Assembly: GCF_036785885.1 (NCBI RefSeq)
Contig: NC_092323.1
Location: 11,168,501 to 11,232,500, forward strand
From: Coffea arabica
Taxonomy: Eukaryota > Streptophyta > Magnoliopsida > Gentianales > Rubiaceae
Reading direction: 5' to 3'
Length of the DNA: 64,000 nucleotides
In this document: positions 63,388 through 64,000 of the stretch, piece after piece
Numbering within the stretch: position 1 is the first letter of the stretch
How the letters are laid out: every line of letters begins with the position of its first letter
Notes under the pieces: model-generated
The model's database searches: none
What the model was told of the DNA's origin: nothing
What the model saw: the letters and a program-made list of their open reading frames with translations, nothing else
Translations under genes and position numbers: made by a program

Positions 63388-64000
63388 GATGAGGAAGCTA
63401 TTTGGAGCAAAATCTATACTCTGAATTTCTGATCACCAGATTGAAAAATAATAGTCAATGTTGCCATATATGCCCTATTGATCTCATGGTCTGCATTCAG
63501 GGAAAAAGTTAAGAGAGTCAAAGATCAAAATCATACGTGCATAAAATTTCAGGCAAAGGCTAAACACAAAAGAAGTAGAAAGTACTCTGACCAAAAAAAA
63601 AAAAAAAAAATACTACTGGTATCCTTTGTCAGAAGAAATGACAACACATTCCCATTTCAACTACCAAAAAGAGATACTCTGCTATATAATCAAGGCTGCA
63701 ACTAGTATAACAGTAAACAGCCATTAGAAGATTCAGAATACTGGGAATCTTATGTGCGGAATGATGGAAACCCAAGAAAAACAAACCTCAAAGCTGATAT
63801 ATAAACTTTCTTCTGTTATTTTTTCCAGGTACTATAAGATAACCTTCTGGCTTCTACAGGGCCAATGCCAAATTTTCTCGTCTTTATCCTGGCTCTGGCT
63901 CTGGCTTTGGATGATGGATTTGAATTGTTTTTGGTGAGGATAAGAGGGAAGATCACAAAACCAACTATTGTTACAAATCTATGAAATATGCTCTTTTCTT
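63388..64000. other. Upstream region of the zinc-finger gene
   Basis: Presumed 5' UTR and promoter of the minus-strand zinc-finger gene. An A-run lies at 63593-63610. Short plus-strand frames at 63478-63705 and 63752-63937 are unrecognised and oppose the gene. A 5' UTR intron is possible but was not assigned. Confidence 0.4.

Noticed and set aside
1..64000. tRNA, rRNA, known microRNA precursors, CRISPR arrays and organelle insertions
   Set aside because: I looked for T-loop-like GGTTCGAATCC sites, several common plant microRNA cores and long GC-rich organelle-like stretches, and saw none. CRISPR is not expected in a plant nuclear genome. A covariance-model scan would be the proper test.

Overview
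The window is nuclear DNA of a flowering plant, almost certainly a eudicot. It is AT-rich, its genes contain GT-AG introns, and the families are plant-specific (KANADI, DUF26 receptor kinase, QALGGH zinc finger) alongside a eukaryotic ribosome-export gene. Large solo LTRs, hairpin MITEs and a SINE fill the spaces between genes. The style of the repeats suggests an asterid, perhaps Gentianales, but that is only an impression. No prokaryotic, organellar or viral genes are seen.

Layout. (1) 1170-6961, minus strand: a KANADI1-type GARP transcription factor in six coding exons, with one 3.1 kb intron. (2) 7.0-25.5 kb: no credible coding gene. This stretch holds microsatellites, two decayed hAT-like fragments, a 516-bp hairpin element with a perfect 9-bp target duplication (Mutator-type MITE), and a SINE-like retroposon with a 16-bp duplication. 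(3) 25522-29883: a 4.4 kb LTR standing alone with a 5-bp target duplication. (4) 32085-33620, plus strand: NMD3, the 60S ribosomal subunit export adaptor, with an intronless coding region and a probable intron in its 5' UTR. (5) 35.1-46.9 kb, minus strand: a tandem pair of cysteine-rich (DUF26/Gnk2) receptor-like kinases with identical eight-exon structure. The 46.9 kb copy looks intact. The 39 kb copy has an altered activation segment and a frameshifted tail. A decayed first exon of a third copy and a second hairpin MITE (848 bp, perfect 9-bp duplication) lie between them. (6) 47-52.2 kb: gene-free, with a possible old LTR fragment. (7) 52.2-60.2 kb: a tandem duplication of about 600 bp. One unit is split by a solo LTR that is itself split by a second solo LTR of the same family in opposite orientation. 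(8) 62602-63387, minus strand: a single-C2H2 zinc-finger repressor with two EAR motifs.

The genes do not form a pathway. The KANADI factor (organ polarity), the zinc-finger repressor, the ribosome-export adaptor and the receptor kinases are ordinary neighbours. I found no convincing new biochemical system. The most informative parts are the nested and inverted LTR structure with its built-in empty-site control, the two precisely bounded hairpin elements, and the contrast between an intact and a decaying receptor kinase in one tandem array. Exon coordinates were derived by hand from splice consensus, reading frame and homology to the paralogue or family. They are internally consistent (total lengths divisible by three), but there are no transcript data behind them.
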